NCBI RefSeq assembly: GCF_002786295.1 | Contig: NZ_PGTC01000010.1 | Location: 310,001 to 374,000 of the forward strand | Direction of reading: 5' to 3' | Source: Pseudooceanicola marinus | Lineage (GTDB): Bacteria; Pseudomonadota; Alphaproteobacteria; Rhodobacterales; Rhodobacteraceae | DNA length: 64,000 bases | Shown here: positions 36,355-46,885 of the stretch, piece by piece | Layout of the letters: each line of letters starts with the position of its first letter | How positions within the stretch are numbered: position 1 is the stretch's first letter | Program-made: the position numbers and the translations under genes | Notes under the pieces: model-generated | Seen by the model: only the letters and a program-made list of their open reading frames with translations | Databases searched by the model: none | What the model was told of the DNA's origin: nothing

Positions 36355-36431
36355 GGGAGAGGGGGCGTTGCCCCCCCTTGGGCCCGTGCGGGCCCAATTC
36401 CCCCCAGAGTATTTTCAGCTGTCGGATGAAA
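36355..36431 (+). repeat. 3'-UTR repeat, copy 3
   Basis: Starts 1 nt after the MATE stop. GGGGGCGTTGCCCCC and GGCCCGTGCGGGCC hairpins precede AATTCCCCCCAGAGTATTTT and CAGCTGTCGGAT. It is nearly the same as copy 2. Confidence 0.85.
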
Positions 36432-36463
36432 TGAGGCGGAGACCGGGTGGGGCCGCGCAGGGT

Positions 36464-36877
36464 TCAGTCGCCCTCGCGCTCACGCAGCAGGCGTTCGGCG
36501 CGCTTGCGGACCAGCACCGTGCGCAGGTCGTGCATGGCCAGGAGCAGCGGATCGGTGAGCGCGTCCAGTTCCTCGTCCGTGGCGCGGGTCTGCACCCATT
36601 GCGCGGTGGTGTTCAGGTGATCGACGGAGCGGAAGATGTCGTCCAGCTCGCGCGCCGCCAGAACCTCGCGCCGGGCCTCCATCCACTCGCGGATCGCGGC
36701 CAGGTCCTCGGCGTCCAGCTGCCGGTCGCCATGGGGTTTCACCTCGCCGTTGCGGATGTTGACCACCGCGATCTGGTCCATGGCGATGCGCCGCTGGCGG
36801 TCCTCCGTCGTCACCCGGAAGACGAAGGCGCCGTTGTCGCGGACGCGGAAGTAGTAGGGGGGCAGCTCGGCGGACAT
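36464..36877 (-). CDS. Conserved hypothetical protein
   Basis: A 137-residue soluble protein that I cannot place in a family with a known role. It begins with a short beta-rich part (YYFRVRDNGAFVFRVTTEDRQ) and continues as charged helices (IREWMEARREVLAARELDDI; DLRTVLVRKRAERLLRERE). Four conserved-looking tryptophan or aromatic positions are seen but no catalytic motif. ATG 36877 has AAAGGGAG upstream. It starts 11 nt after the aminotransferase stop, so they are likely one operon. Confidence 0.75.
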   Translation of the reverse strand: MSAELPPYYFRVRDNGAFVFRVTTEDRQRRIAMDQIAVVNIRNGEVKPHGDRQLDAEDLAAIREWMEARREVLAARELDDIFRSVDHLNTTAQWVQTRATDEELDALTDPLLLAMHDLRTVLVRKRAERLLREREGD

Positions 36878-36888
36878 CAGGCTCCCTT

Positions 36889-38587
<1,699 letters not shown>

Positions 38588-38588
<1 letters not shown>

Positions 38589-38884
38589 TGACCGACGCGC
38601 CCATCCCCTCCGCCCCTGTCGAATCCTACCCGCAGGGAGAGCCGCGCGAGACGCGGCTGAAGCGCATGAAGATGCGCTCGATGCGGCGTGGCATCAAGGA
38701 AATGGACATCATCCTGATGCGCTTTGCCGAGACGGAGCTGGACGGGATGAGCGAGGCGGAACTGGACGACTACGACGCGATCCTGACGCAGAACGATCAG
38801 GATCTCTACCAGTGGGTGTCCGGGCAGAAACAGGCCCCCGCCAACCTGGCGCCGATGATCGACCGGATCGCCGGGCACAAGTGA
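38588..38884 (+). CDS. sdhE: Succinate dehydrogenase assembly factor 2 family protein
   Basis: A 98-residue SdhE homologue. The conserved RGxxE motif appears in MRRGIKEMDIILMRFAE, followed by DYDAILTQNDQDLYQWVSG. SdhE promotes covalent attachment of FAD to the SdhA subunit. Start ATG 38588 shares one base with the preceding regulator's stop. A perfect palindromic terminator follows 22 nt later. Confidence 0.9.
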
Positions 38885-38905
38885 GCGCCCGTGCGATGGA
38901 ACGCG

Positions 38906-38931
38906 AAAGGGCGGCCCCGGGGCCGCCCTTT
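38906..38931. terminator. Bidirectional terminator after sdhE
   Basis: Perfect 26-nt palindrome: AAAGGGCGGCCCC joined to GGGGCCGCCCTTT, between convergent sdhE and surf1. Confidence 0.88.
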
Positions 38932-38954
38932 GTCGTTTCCGGTCCTGCGCAGGG

Positions 38955-39722
38955 TCAGCGCCGCCGCAGCTCGCTGCGCAGGACCAGGACGTAGCCACCG
39001 ATCACCAGCAGCATCAGCGCGAACCAGGTCAGCGCATAGCTGAGGTGGGAGTTGCGGAAGCTGACCACGGTGCGACCGCCCCGGGGCCAAGCCTCCGGAT
39101 CAGTGCCCGCCTCGGCATCGACGAAGTAGGGCGCCGCGCGGGGCAGGCCCAGGGCCTCGGTCATCGCGCCGATGTCGCGGCGATACCAGCGGCCTGCCTC
39201 CGGGTCGTTGTCTTGTGAAAAGAGCCAGCCCTCGTCCTCGGAGATGCGCAGCAGGCCGGTGACGGTCACCGGACCTTCGGGGCGCGCGTAGTCGTCGGAC
39301 AGGGCGCGGTCCTCTGGGACCACGCCGCGGTTTACCATGACCACGGTGCCGTCGTCGCGGCGCAGGGGCGTCAGCACCCAGTAGCCGGGGCCGTAGTCCG
39401 ACGGCGTGTAGACCTCCACCGTATCGGCATGGTCGTAGGTGCCCGACAGGGTGACGCGGGTGTATTCGTCGCTCTCGCGGGTGATCCCGGCCCAGGCCTC
39501 GGGCCCGGGGGCGGCGACGGGATCGGCGTGGACGCGGGCGTCGACCCGTTCGATCAGGTCGGTCTTCCACTGCAGGCGCTGGATCTGCCAGGTGCCCAGC
39601 CAGGCGAAGCCCGCGATGCCGATCACGGCCAGCAGGGTGACGATGATCAGGCGGGGCCAGCGCAGGCCCCGGGGCGCCGGATCATGGTCGGGGGCAGGGG
39701 AGGAGGAGGGAGTGGGGGTCAT
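38955..39722 (-). CDS. SURF1 family oxidase assembly protein
   Basis: A 255-residue SURF1 protein: TM1 (LIIVTLLAVIGIAGFAWLGTWQ), a periplasmic domain with VMVNRGVVPEDRALSDDYARPEG, and a C-terminal TM (YALTWFALMLLVIGGYVLVL). SURF1 helps insert heme into terminal oxidases. Here it is the last gene of the cyo operon, so it likely serves the quinol oxidase. A GC hairpin at 39785-39814 separates it from cyoD. Confidence 0.92.
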   Translation of the reverse strand: MTPTPSSSPAPDHDPAPRGLRWPRLIIVTLLAVIGIAGFAWLGTWQIQRLQWKTDLIERVDARVHADPVAAPGPEAWAGITRESDEYTRVTLSGTYDHADTVEVYTPSDYGPGYWVLTPLRRDDGTVVMVNRGVVPEDRALSDDYARPEGPVTVTGLLRISEDEGWLFSQDNDPEAGRWYRRDIGAMTEALGLPRAAPYFVDAEAGTDPEAWPRGGRTVVSFRNSHLSYALTWFALMLLVIGGYVLVLRSELRRR

Positions 39723-39784
39723 GGGGGCCTCGGTCAGCCGGGGTTTCTTGGCACATGGGAAGCAGGGCAGGGCCCTTCAACGGA

Positions 39785-39814
39785 GAGGGGCCGGACGATC
39801 CCGCCCGGCCCCTC
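39785..39814 (-). terminator. Hairpin between cyoD and surf1
   Basis: GAGGGGCCGG (39785-39794) pairs with CCGGCCCCTC (39805-39814). In the operon's direction no T-run follows, so it may reduce rather than stop reading into surf1. Confidence 0.5.
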
Positions 39815-39837
39815 CCCTTGATCTGTCGGCGGCTGGA

Positions 39838-40224
39838 TCAGCCCTGCTGCGATTGCAGCGACATCATCTCGTCCATGTCGGGCATCGGCATCATGTTCTG
39901 GTTCATGTTGTGCATGACCCAGAGCGAGCCCGCCAGCACGATCACCAGGATGATGACCGAGAAGATCGTGGCCACCAGGGTCCAGCCCTGTTCCACGTTC
40001 TTGTTGACGTGCAGGAAATAGACCAGGTGCACGATGATCTGCAGCCCGCCCATGCCCATGATGAGGCCGATCAGGACCTCGCGGGACAGGCCGGTGTCGC
40101 CCATGACCAGCCCGAAGGGCAGGACGGTCAGGATGACGGCCATGGCAAAGCCGGTCATCAGCGAGCCGAAGGTGCCGTGGCCGCCGTGGCCCTCGGCGTG
40201 GTGGGTTCCGTGGTCGTTGCTCAT
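39838..40224 (-). CDS. cyoD: Cytochrome o ubiquinol oxidase subunit IV
   Basis: A 128-residue subunit with three membrane segments (SLMTGFAMAVILTVLPFGLVM; LIGLIMGMGGLQIIVHLVYFLHV; VATIFSVIILVIVLAGSLWVM). The N terminus is His-rich (HGTHHAEGHGGHG) and the C terminus Met-rich (NMMPMPDMDEMM). CyoD helps assemble the oxidase, including its copper-containing core. Start ATG 40224 overlaps the cyoC stop (ATGA). Confidence 0.93.
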   Translation of the reverse strand: MSNDHGTHHAEGHGGHGTFGSLMTGFAMAVILTVLPFGLVMGDTGLSREVLIGLIMGMGGLQIIVHLVYFLHVNKNVEQGWTLVATIFSVIILVIVLAGSLWVMHNMNQNMMPMPDMDEMMSLQSQQG

Positions 40225-40853
40225 CAGATCAACCTCACGAGATAGACGAAGGAGAAGACCCCGATCCACACCAGGTCGAGGAAGTGCCAGAACATCGACA
40301 GGGTCGACAGGCGCCGCATGTTGGCGCCGATCAGCCCGTGCATGCGCAGCTGAACGATCAGCGTGACCAGCCAGATGATGCCGCCGGTGACGTGCAGCCC
40401 GTGGGTGCCGACCAGCGCGAAGAAGGCCGACAGGAAGGCCGAGCGGTCGGGCCCCGCGCCGATGTGGACCAGGTGGCGGAACTCGTAGATCTCCATGCCG
40501 ATGAAGCCCAGGCCGAAGAGGCCCGTGACGATCAGCCAGGTGATCGTGGTGTCCAGCCGGCCCTTGTCGGCGGCCAGCATGGCCATGCCGAAGGTCACAG
40601 AGGAGATCAGCAGCAGCGCCGTTTCGATGGCGACGAAGCCCGGTTCGAACAGGTCCGCAGGGGCCGGGCCGCCCGCGTAGCTGAAGCCGAGGACCGCATA
40701 GGTCGCGAAGAGCGCCCCGAAGATGATACAGTCGCTCATCAGGTAGATCCAGAACCCGATGGGGGTCGGGCTCTCGTGGTGGTGATCCGGGTGGTGATCG
40801 GGGCCGTCAGGGCCCTCGATCTTGCCGGTCACGGGGGTGTCGAGCATGGTCAT
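40224..40853 (-). CDS. cyoC: Cytochrome o ubiquinol oxidase subunit III
   Basis: A 209-residue, five-segment subunit [43 protein letters not shown], and [22 protein letters not shown] at the end. Overlaps cyoB and cyoD by 4 nt on each side, the tight packing of a cyo operon. Confidence 0.95.
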   Translation of the reverse strand: MTMLDTPVTGKIEGPDGPDHHPDHHHESPTPIGFWIYLMSDCIIFGALFATYAVLGFSYAGGPAPADLFEPGFVAIETALLLISSVTFGMAMLAADKGRLDTTITWLIVTGLFGLGFIGMEIYEFRHLVHIGAGPDRSAFLSAFFALVGTHGLHVTGGIIWLVTLIVQLRMHGLIGANMRRLSTLSMFWHFLDLVWIGVFSFVYLVRLI

Positions 40854-42844
40854 GCGGCGGCTCCCTTGCTTTCGGTGGCCGCGATTTCATCCGGCTGGAT
40901 GTAGTAGTCGCGGTTGTAGTTGAAGGTGTGGCCGATGCCGATGGCGAGCATTGCCAGGAAGCTGACGATGGCCAGCCACCAGATGTACCAGACCATGGCG
41001 AAGCCGAAGACGAAGGCGCAGGCCGAGATCAGGACGCCGGTGGCGGTATCCTTCGGCATGTGGATCGGCGCATAGTCCGTCGACCACTTGAAGCCTTCCT
41101 GCTTCATCTTCCAGAACATGTCGCGCCCGGTGACCTGGATCTCCTGCGGGAAGTTGTACTTCTGCGGAGGAGACTGGTTGGCCCATTCCAGGGTGCGCGC
41201 ATTCCACGGGTCACCGCCGCAGGCCAGGGCCTTGCGGTTCTTGATCGACACGTAGAAGCACATGAAGGTGCTCAGGATGCCGAACAGGATGATGACGGCG
41301 CCGATGGCGGCGACGATGAAGTAGGGCTGCCAGCCGGTGTCGGCATAGCTGTTCATCCGGCGGGTGACGCCCATCAGGCCAAGCGCATAGAGCGGCATGA
41401 AGGCGACGTAGAAGCCCACGAACCAGCCCCAGAAGGCCCGCTTGCCCCAGCGGTCGTCCAGCTTGAAGCCGAAGGCCTTGGGCCACCAGTAGGTGACGGC
41501 GGCATAGACCCCGAAGACGACGCCCCCGATGATCACGTTGTGGAAGTGCGCGATCAGGAACAGGGTGTTGTGCAGCTGGAAGTCGACCGGCGGAATGGCC
41601 AGCATCACGCCCGACATGCCCCCGATGGTGAAGGTCACCAGGAAGCCGATGGTCCAGTACATCGGCAGCTCCAGCCGAACCGACCCCCGGTACATGGTGA
41701 ACAGCCAGTTGAAGATCTTCACCCCTGTCGGCACCGCGATGATCATCGTGGTGATCCCGAAGAACGTGTTCACATCCGCCCCGGACCCCATGGTGAAGAA
41801 GTGGTGCAGCCAGACGACGAAGCTGAGGACCATGATGCAGGAGGTCGCCCAGACCATCGTCTTGTAGCCGAAGAGCGGCTTGCCCGAGAAGGTCGCGACG
41901 ATCTCCGAGAACACCCCGAAGATCGGGATGATCAGGATGTAGACCTCCGGGTGGCCCCAGATCCAGATCAGGTTGATGTACATCATCGCATTCCCACCGA
42001 AGTCGTTGGTGAAGAAGCGGAAGTCCATGTAGCGGTCGAGCGTCAGCAGGGCCAGCGTGGCGGTCAGCACGGGGAAGGCCGCGACGATCAGCACGTTGGT
42101 GCAAAGCGCCGTCCAGGTGAAGACCGGCATGTCGAACAGCTTCATCCCCGGCGCGCGCATCTTCAGGATGGTGGCGATCAGGTTGATGCCCGACAGGGTG
42201 GTGCCCACACCGGCGATCTGCAGCGACCACAGGTAGTAGTCCATCCCCGGCCCGGTCGAGTAATTTGCCCCCGACAGCGGCGGGAAGGCCAGCCAGCCGA
42301 CACGGGCAAATTCACCGATGAACAGCGAGATGTTGACCAGCAGCGCACCGGCCACCGTCATCCAGAACGAGAAGTTGTTCAGGAAGGGGAAGGCCACGTC
42401 GCGGGCACCGATCTGCGTCGGCATGACGTAGTTCATGATCCCGGTGACAAAGGGCATGGCCACGAAGAAGATCATGATCACGCCGTGCGCGGTGAAGACC
42501 TGGTCGTAGTGGTGCGGCGGCAGATAGCCTTCCGCGCCGCCGGCGGCCATGGCCTGTTGCGCCCGCATCATGATGGCATCGGCAAAGCCGCGGATCATCA
42601 TGATGAAGCCAAGCACCATGTACATGATGCCGATCTTCTTGTGGTCGATCGAGATCGCCCAGTTCTTCCAGAAGGGCACCCAGAGACGGAATTTCGTCAT
42701 CAGGGCCAGGAAGATCAGACCGCCCAGGGCGATGCCCAGGAAGGTGCCGATCAGGATCGGTTCCTGGTAGGGGATCCAGTCGAGGGTGAAACGGCCCGTA
42801 AGCCAGTTCCAGGTCTCGGCCGGTTGTACGTGTTCGGTAGCCAT
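40850..42844 (-). CDS. cyoB: Cytochrome o ubiquinol oxidase subunit I
   Basis: A 664-residue heme-copper oxidase subunit I of the A family. The D-channel aspartate region, the [12 protein letters not shown] motif (CuB ligand and cross-linked Tyr), and WLHHFFTMG (two CuB histidines) are intact, as is the heme-ligand helix [12 protein letters not shown]. Together with CyoA it oxidises ubiquinol, reduces O2 and pumps protons. 4-nt overlaps join it to cyoA and cyoC. Confidence 0.97.
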   Translation of the reverse strand: MATEHVQPAETWNWLTGRFTLDWIPYQEPILIGTFLGIALGGLIFLALMTKFRLWVPFWKNWAISIDHKKIGIMYMVLGFIMMIRGFADAIMMRAQQAMAAGGAEGYLPPHHYDQVFTAHGVIMIFFVAMPFVTGIMNYVMPTQIGARDVAFPFLNNFSFWMTVAGALLVNISLFIGEFARVGWLAFPPLSGANYSTGPGMDYYLWSLQIAGVGTTLSGINLIATILKMRAPGMKLFDMPVFTWTALCTNVLIVAAFPVLTATLALLTLDRYMDFRFFTNDFGGNAMMYINLIWIWGHPEVYILIIPIFGVFSEIVATFSGKPLFGYKTMVWATSCIMVLSFVVWLHHFFTMGSGADVNTFFGITTMIIAVPTGVKIFNWLFTMYRGSVRLELPMYWTIGFLVTFTIGGMSGVMLAIPPVDFQLHNTLFLIAHFHNVIIGGVVFGVYAAVTYWWPKAFGFKLDDRWGKRAFWGWFVGFYVAFMPLYALGLMGVTRRMNSYADTGWQPYFIVAAIGAVIILFGILSTFMCFYVSIKNRKALACGGDPWNARTLEWANQSPPQKYNFPQEIQVTGRDMFWKMKQEGFKWSTDYAPIHMPKDTATGVLISACAFVFGFAMVWYIWWLAIVSFLAMLAIGIGHTFNYNRDYYIQPDEIAATESKGAAA

Positions 42845-43917
42845 CAGTGATCGGCCTCCTCATGCGTCGCGCCGTGGTCGGCGGAATGGGATGCCTCGGA
42901 GCCTTCGTCATGGCCGGCTCCGTGGGCGGAGTAGTCGGGGGTCTCGCGCGGGACCAGGTTGCCGAAGCCGTCGATCGACCGGGCGTGGTCGTAGGAATAG
43001 GCCGCGCCATCGGCGATCCCTTCCAGGCCGCCACCGCCCATCATGTCGGTCATCATCATGTGGCTCATGCAGACCTGACCCTCTTCCACGCACATCTCGA
43101 CGATGCGGTCGAACAGCCCTTCCTCGACCTCGCCGTAATAGGCGGGCTCGACGTTCATGCTGGGCTGTTCCAGCTCCAGGTAGCTGTTGGCGGTCAGTGG
43201 CTCTGCGCCGCGGGCCTCTTCGACCCAGGCCTCGAAGCCCGCTTCGTCCATGGCCAGCGTGTCGAAGGTCATGCCGGCGAAACCGGGACCCGAATAATGC
43301 GCCGAGCGGCCCGGGTAGGTGCCTTCCTCATCCGCGATCAGGTGCAGCTTCGTCTCCATCCCGGTCATCGAGTAGACCATGCCGCCCAGGGCGGGGATCG
43401 ACAGCGTGTTCATCACCGTGGAGGAGGTCAGCGAGAAGTTCACCGGACGGCCCGCGGGGATCGCCAGCTCGTTCACGGAGGCCACGCCCAGTTCGGGGTA
43501 GATGAACAGCCACTTCCAGTCGAGCGAGACGGCCTGCACCTCGACCGGCTCACCTGCGTCGAGATGCGACAGGTCACGGTAGGGGTCCAACCGGTGGGTG
43601 TATACGGCGGTGTAGTAGCCAAGCGCGATGATGATCAGAATCGGCACGCCCCAGACGACGACTTCCAGCTTGGTGGAATGCGCCCATTCGGGATCGTAAT
43701 CGCTCTTGTCCTTGCGGTCCGCGCGGTACTTCAGCGGGAAGTAGACCGACATGAACAGGACCGGCAGGATGACGATCAGCATCAGCACGGTGGAGATGAT
43801 CAGGAGGTTGCGCTCCTGGTCGGCGACCCAGCCCGAGGGGGCGAGGACGTGGTACTGGCATCCCGAGAGCGCAAGCGCGCCCCCTGCGGCCAGCAGGAGT
43901 TTGAGTGGTCGGAACAA
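42844..43917 (-). CDS. cyoA: Cytochrome o ubiquinol oxidase subunit II, lipoprotein
   Basis: A 357-residue subunit II. A lipoprotein signal ends ALALSGC, two membrane segments follow ([40 protein letters not shown]), then the periplasmic cupredoxin fold ([20 protein letters not shown]). The CuA ligands of cytochrome c oxidases are absent, which marks a quinol oxidase. The tail is rich in His and Met with [15 protein letters not shown] start at TTG 43917 (GAGG 6 nt upstream), which places the signal peptide correctly; the longer frame would use GTG 44046. Confidence 0.9.
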   Translation of the reverse strand: MFRPLKLLLAAGGALALSGCQYHVLAPSGWVADQERNLLIISTVLMLIVILPVLFMSVYFPLKYRADRKDKSDYDPEWAHSTKLEVVVWGVPILIIIALGYYTAVYTHRLDPYRDLSHLDAGEPVEVQAVSLDWKWLFIYPELGVASVNELAIPAGRPVNFSLTSSTVMNTLSIPALGGMVYSMTGMETKLHLIADEEGTYPGRSAHYSGPGFAGMTFDTLAMDEAGFEAWVEEARGAEPLTANSYLELEQPSMNVEPAYYGEVEEGLFDRIVEMCVEEGQVCMSHMMMTDMMGGGGLEGIADGAAYSYDHARSIDGFGNLVPRETPDYSAHGAGHDEGSEASHSADHGATHEEADH

Positions 43918-44396
43918 AGTCTTGCCTCTTGTTCTGTCCGTGGGGCCGGAGGGGGAGAGGGGGAGGGCCAGCCGACACGGAGAGCGAGTTTGCGCGCTTG
44001 GGCTACGCCCTGTTGCCGCTGACAACAGCGGGACCGATTGACGCACCTGTGCCGTAGGGTGCTGAAAGTAACGAATAATTGAGAAAAGGGGCCGTTTCCG
44101 CTCGAAGAAAATTGACTTTCAGATGCGAATTTTGAGCATTCGGATGCTGCGTTGCAGCTTCGGGTTGTGCGGCGGTGCGGCGAAATCGGGCCTGCGCGAC
44201 TCACCTTTGGGTCGGTTCCTTCGGGGAAGGCGGCGCATCGGGACAGCATCCGCCCCATGAGGCGCGCAATGGCAGGGTTCGGCCCAACCGCCGACTTTCG
44301 CATGGCGCGTGCAAAGTGACTTTCTCACCGGGCGCGCCTGATGCCTCGCGACCTAGGGAGGCCCGCATGTCGTCCGGGCTGTCTGTTGCGCCCGTG
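43918..44396. other. Long leader/promoter region of cyoABCD
   Basis: 479 nt between the cyoA start and the stop of the DUF1330 gene (both minus strand). It has an AT-richer pocket around 44070-44130, the likely promoter area. The rest is GC-rich with several short stems. I find no convincing gene, FNR-type palindrome or known riboswitch. Confidence 0.5.
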
Positions 44397-44690
44397 TCAG
44401 GGCAGCGCGTCCACCAGGATGGCGTTCAGCTCTGATCCGGTTCGGCGCAGCGCCGCGAGGGTCTGGAAGGCGTCCGAGGCCCAGAAGGTCTCGGCGCTGG
44501 CCCGGTCGGGAAATTGCAGGATGAAGGCGGCATCGGGCAGGGCGCCGACGCCTTCCAGGGACGACGGGTTCCCGCCTCGGACGAGGAAGCGCCCGCCATG
44601 GGCGGCGACCACATCGGGGATCTTGTCGAAATACTCCGCCATCCAGTCCCGGTTGTGGATCTGCATCTGGCCGATCACGAAGGCGCCCAT
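44397..44690 (-). CDS. DUF1330 family protein
   Basis: A 97-residue dimeric alpha/beta-barrel type protein: GAFVIGQMQIHNRDWMAEYF, AHGGRFLVRGG, and FPDRASAETFWASDAFQTL are the family pattern. Function is unknown. ATG 44690 follows GGAGAGGACC; a longer frame to 44756 lacks a ribosome site. Single gene between the cyo leader and the LdtR-like regulator. Confidence 0.85.
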   Translation of the reverse strand: MGAFVIGQMQIHNRDWMAEYFDKIPDVVAAHGGRFLVRGGNPSSLEGVGALPDAAFILQFPDRASAETFWASDAFQTLAALRRTGSELNAILVDALP

Positions 44691-44825
44691 GGTCCTCTCC
44701 TCCTGCTCGAGGCTACTGGGGACAGCATAGGCGGGGGAAACGGTATCCGACAACACGGGCGGAGGGCGTGCCCGAACGGGGGCGTCGCGAGTGTCAGTGA
44801 GGCGAAGGCGTTCGCCGCGGCGGGG

Positions 44826-45326
44826 TCAGTAGATGTAGCGGATCTGGTCGCTCCAGAACCGTTCGACCTTGCGCAGGGAGGTGGTGATCTCGTCCAGGCC
44901 TGAGAAATCCAGTACGCCCCGCCCTTCCAGCCCCTCGGCATGGCGGGCAAACAGGTCCGAGACAACCTGGCGGATGTCGCGGCCCTTCTGGGTTAGGCGC
45001 ACCCGGACCGAGCGGCGGTCGATCTCGCAGCGCTCATGGTGCATGTAGCCCATCTCCACCAGTTTCTTCAGGTTGTAGCTGACGTTGGACCCCTGGTAAT
45101 AGCCGCGGGTCTTCAGCTCTCCGGCCGTCACTTCGTTGTCGCCGATGTTGAACAGCAGCAGGGCCTGGACGGCATTGATCTCCAGCACGCCGACGCGCTC
45201 GAATTCGTCCTTGATGACGTCCAGCAACAGCCGGTGCAGCCGTTCCACCAGCGCCAGCGCGTCGAGATAGCCGTCGTGGAAATCCTGCGGCGCGCTGCGC
45301 GGGCTGATCGCGTTCTGAATGCTCAT
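44826..45326 (-). CDS. MarR-type winged-helix regulator, LdtR-like
   Basis: A 166-residue regulator whose core (LVERLHRLLLDVIKDEFERV; EINAVQALLLFNIGDNEVTA; GYYQGSNVSYNLKKLVEMGY; CEIDRRSVRVRLTQKG) closely resembles LdtR of Rhizobiales, a regulator of L,D-transpeptidase and stress genes. Its targets here are not evident. ATG 45326 has GGAGAC upstream. Two TTAACC half-sites lie in its promoter region. Confidence 0.85.
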   Translation of the reverse strand: MSIQNAISPRSAPQDFHDGYLDALALVERLHRLLLDVIKDEFERVGVLEINAVQALLLFNIGDNEVTAGELKTRGYYQGSNVSYNLKKLVEMGYMHHERCEIDRRSVRVRLTQKGRDIRQVVSDLFARHAEGLEGRGVLDFSGLDEITTSLRKVERFWSDQIRYIY

Positions 45327-45382
45327 CCAAGTCTCCGTCGCAAGTCTGCTCGACGGAAACTGGAGCAAATTCCCGAAAATCC

Positions 45383-45419
45383 GGTTAATTCCAAATGGAT
45401 GCACCGCACCATGGTTAAC
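45383..45419 (-). promoter_or_regulatory. Putative CtrA half-sites upstream of the LdtR-like gene
   Basis: Reading toward the gene: GTTAACCAT at 45419-45411 and TTAACC at 45388-45383, with cores 30 nt apart. The proximal one is 57 nt before the start codon. The first matches the Rhodobacteraceae CtrA half-site TTAACCAT exactly. Confidence 0.5.
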
Positions 45420-45442
45420 GCCCGGCCCGGCGGTCGCGGGGC

Positions 45443-46144
45443 TCAGCGCTGTTGCAGACCGGCGCGCGGGACGGAGGGGGTGCCGGCCACCGGCAGGACC
45501 TGCAATTCGCGCAGCAGCTTGCGCGCCATCGCCTCCTCGAAGTCGGCAAAGCCGAGCGCGGTTTCGGTGAAGGCGTCGGGGCCGCGCAGGACGTAGGCGC
45601 GGAAATAGGCCGAAAGCTCCGCCGCCTGTGCGGCCTGCCCGATGACGAGCCCGTTGACGGTCACCGCGCCCATGGCGACCTGCCCGGGGTGGGGGCCGGT
45701 GTTGTGCCGTCCGTCGCCCGACAGGTCCAGCACCCGGCGCCAGCACGCCCCCTGGCTGTCCAGTTCGGCTGCGCCGAAGGCCAGGGCCGGGCCGATGGCG
45801 GTCGAGGGCTCCATCGGTTGCCGCCGCGCTGCCAACAGGCGGGCGCGGAAGGCCGCCAGGGCCTCGGGCCCGTCGATGGCCGCCCAGGGGGCCAACACGC
45901 GCTGGTCCTGCGGGCCGCTCCATTCATAGACCATCAGGCGCACCGGGGCCTGGGGCAGTGCAAAGAGCGCCTCGCGCACCTCCGGGTGGTCCAGCGCCCG
46001 CGCCAGCCCCTGCAATTGCAGGGCGTATTCCCCATCATCCACCGACCCCGACACGTCGAGGCCAAGCGCCAGCGCCTCGCGGCACTGCTGGGCGCGGGCC
46101 GGGGCCGCCAGCAGCAGCAGGCAGGCCAGGATCAGCCGCAGCAC
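45443..46144 (-). CDS. DUF1194 secreted protein (von Willebrand A-like), copy B
   Basis: A 233-residue exported protein. The signal peptide is RLILACLLLLAAPARAQQ. A MIDAS-like ALGLDVSGSVDDGEY (DxSxS) and VLDLSGDGRHNTG suggest a metal-dependent VWA fold. I start at GTG 46144, which has GGAGG 7 nt upstream and overlaps copy A by 13 nt. It is clearly related to copy A along its whole length (same DxSxS, VYEWSG, DLSGDG, VNGL and ADFEEAM-type blocks). Function unknown. Confidence 0.82.
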   Translation of the reverse strand: MLRLILACLLLLAAPARAQQCREALALGLDVSGSVDDGEYALQLQGLARALDHPEVREALFALPQAPVRLMVYEWSGPQDQRVLAPWAAIDGPEALAAFRARLLAARRQPMEPSTAIGPALAFGAAELDSQGACWRRVLDLSGDGRHNTGPHPGQVAMGAVTVNGLVIGQAAQAAELSAYFRAYVLRGPDAFTETALGFADFEEAMARKLLRELQVLPVAGTPSVPRAGLQQR

Positions 46145-46884
46145 CCGGGCACCTCCGGGCTGGGGCCCTGACCCAGGCGCAGGTCGTTCATTTCGCGAAA
46201 CAGCTTTAGCGTCATCGCGCGGCGGAAATCCTCGTAGCCGCGTGCCACCTCGACAAAGGCGCCCGGGCCGTGGCGCAGCTGGCCGAGGAAATAGGTCACC
46301 ACCTCGCTGTCGGCGCCGCCCTCGGTCACCGCCAGGCCGTTCACGGTGATGCCGGCGAAGGGGAAGTGGCGATAGGCCAGGTCGGGGCCGAAACCGTCGT
46401 TGCTGACGCCGTCCCCGGAGAGGTCGATCACCTGCCGGTCGCAGGCCGGCGCGGCGGCCATCAGGCCCGCCCCGTGGCCCAGGGCATAGCCCATGGCGGT
46501 GGGATAGCCCTGCCAGGCGCGGCGTGCGGCACCGATGCGGGCCACAGCGGCGTCGATGTCCGCATTGTCCGACAGCAGCACCCAGGGCAGGATCTGTGCC
46601 TGCTGGTAGCGGCCGCTCCATTCGTAGACCGACAGGGCCACGGGGCCGGCGCCGTTCAGGATTACGCCACGGATGTCGGGATCGTCCAGTGCCGCAGCCA
46701 GGCCGTCACGCTGCAGCGCATATTCCCGCGCGTCGACCGAGGTCGAGACGTCCAGCGCCAGCGCCAGGGCCAGCCGGCAGGGCTGTTGCGCCAGCACGGG
46801 CGCGGCGAGCCAGGAGAGGGGGAGAGCGAAAAGGCCGGCAAGGGCCAGCCGTTTCAGTCCTGCCGTTCTCCCCCCCTGTCGCAT
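46132..46884 (-). CDS. DUF1194 secreted protein (von Willebrand A-like), copy A
   Basis: A 250-residue exported protein with signal peptide LALAGLFALPLSWLAAPVLA and MIDAS-like ALDVSTSVDAREY, then VYEWSG, VIDLSGDGVSNDGFGPD, GITVNGLAV and GYEDFRRAMTLKLFRE. Start ATG 46884 lies just after the gloA stop (1-nt gap), so gloA and the two DUF1194 genes form one operon. The pair appears to be an old tandem duplication. No partner secretion or adhesin gene is adjacent. Confidence 0.83.
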   Translation of the reverse strand: MRQGGRTAGLKRLALAGLFALPLSWLAAPVLAQQPCRLALALALDVSTSVDAREYALQRDGLAAALDDPDIRGVILNGAGPVALSVYEWSGRYQQAQILPWVLLSDNADIDAAVARIGAARRAWQGYPTAMGYALGHGAGLMAAAPACDRQVIDLSGDGVSNDGFGPDLAYRHFPFAGITVNGLAVTEGGADSEVVTYFLGQLRHGPGAFVEVARGYEDFRRAMTLKLFREMNDLRLGQGPSPEVPGCCG

Positions 46885-46885
46885 C

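Noticed and set aside
40928-42850. 640-codon open frame antisense to cyoB
   Set aside because: It is a shadow of a strongly conserved gene in GC-rich DNA; composition is Arg/His/Gly/Asp-rich with no domain and no ribosome site.
44047-44303. Possible small gene in the cyoA leader
   Set aside because: Frames there have no ribosome site and Arg/Ser/Pro-rich low-complexity translations.
43918-44396. FNR/Crp-type palindrome controlling cyo
   Set aside because: No TTGAT-N4-ATCAA or similar palindrome could be found; only partial half-sites.
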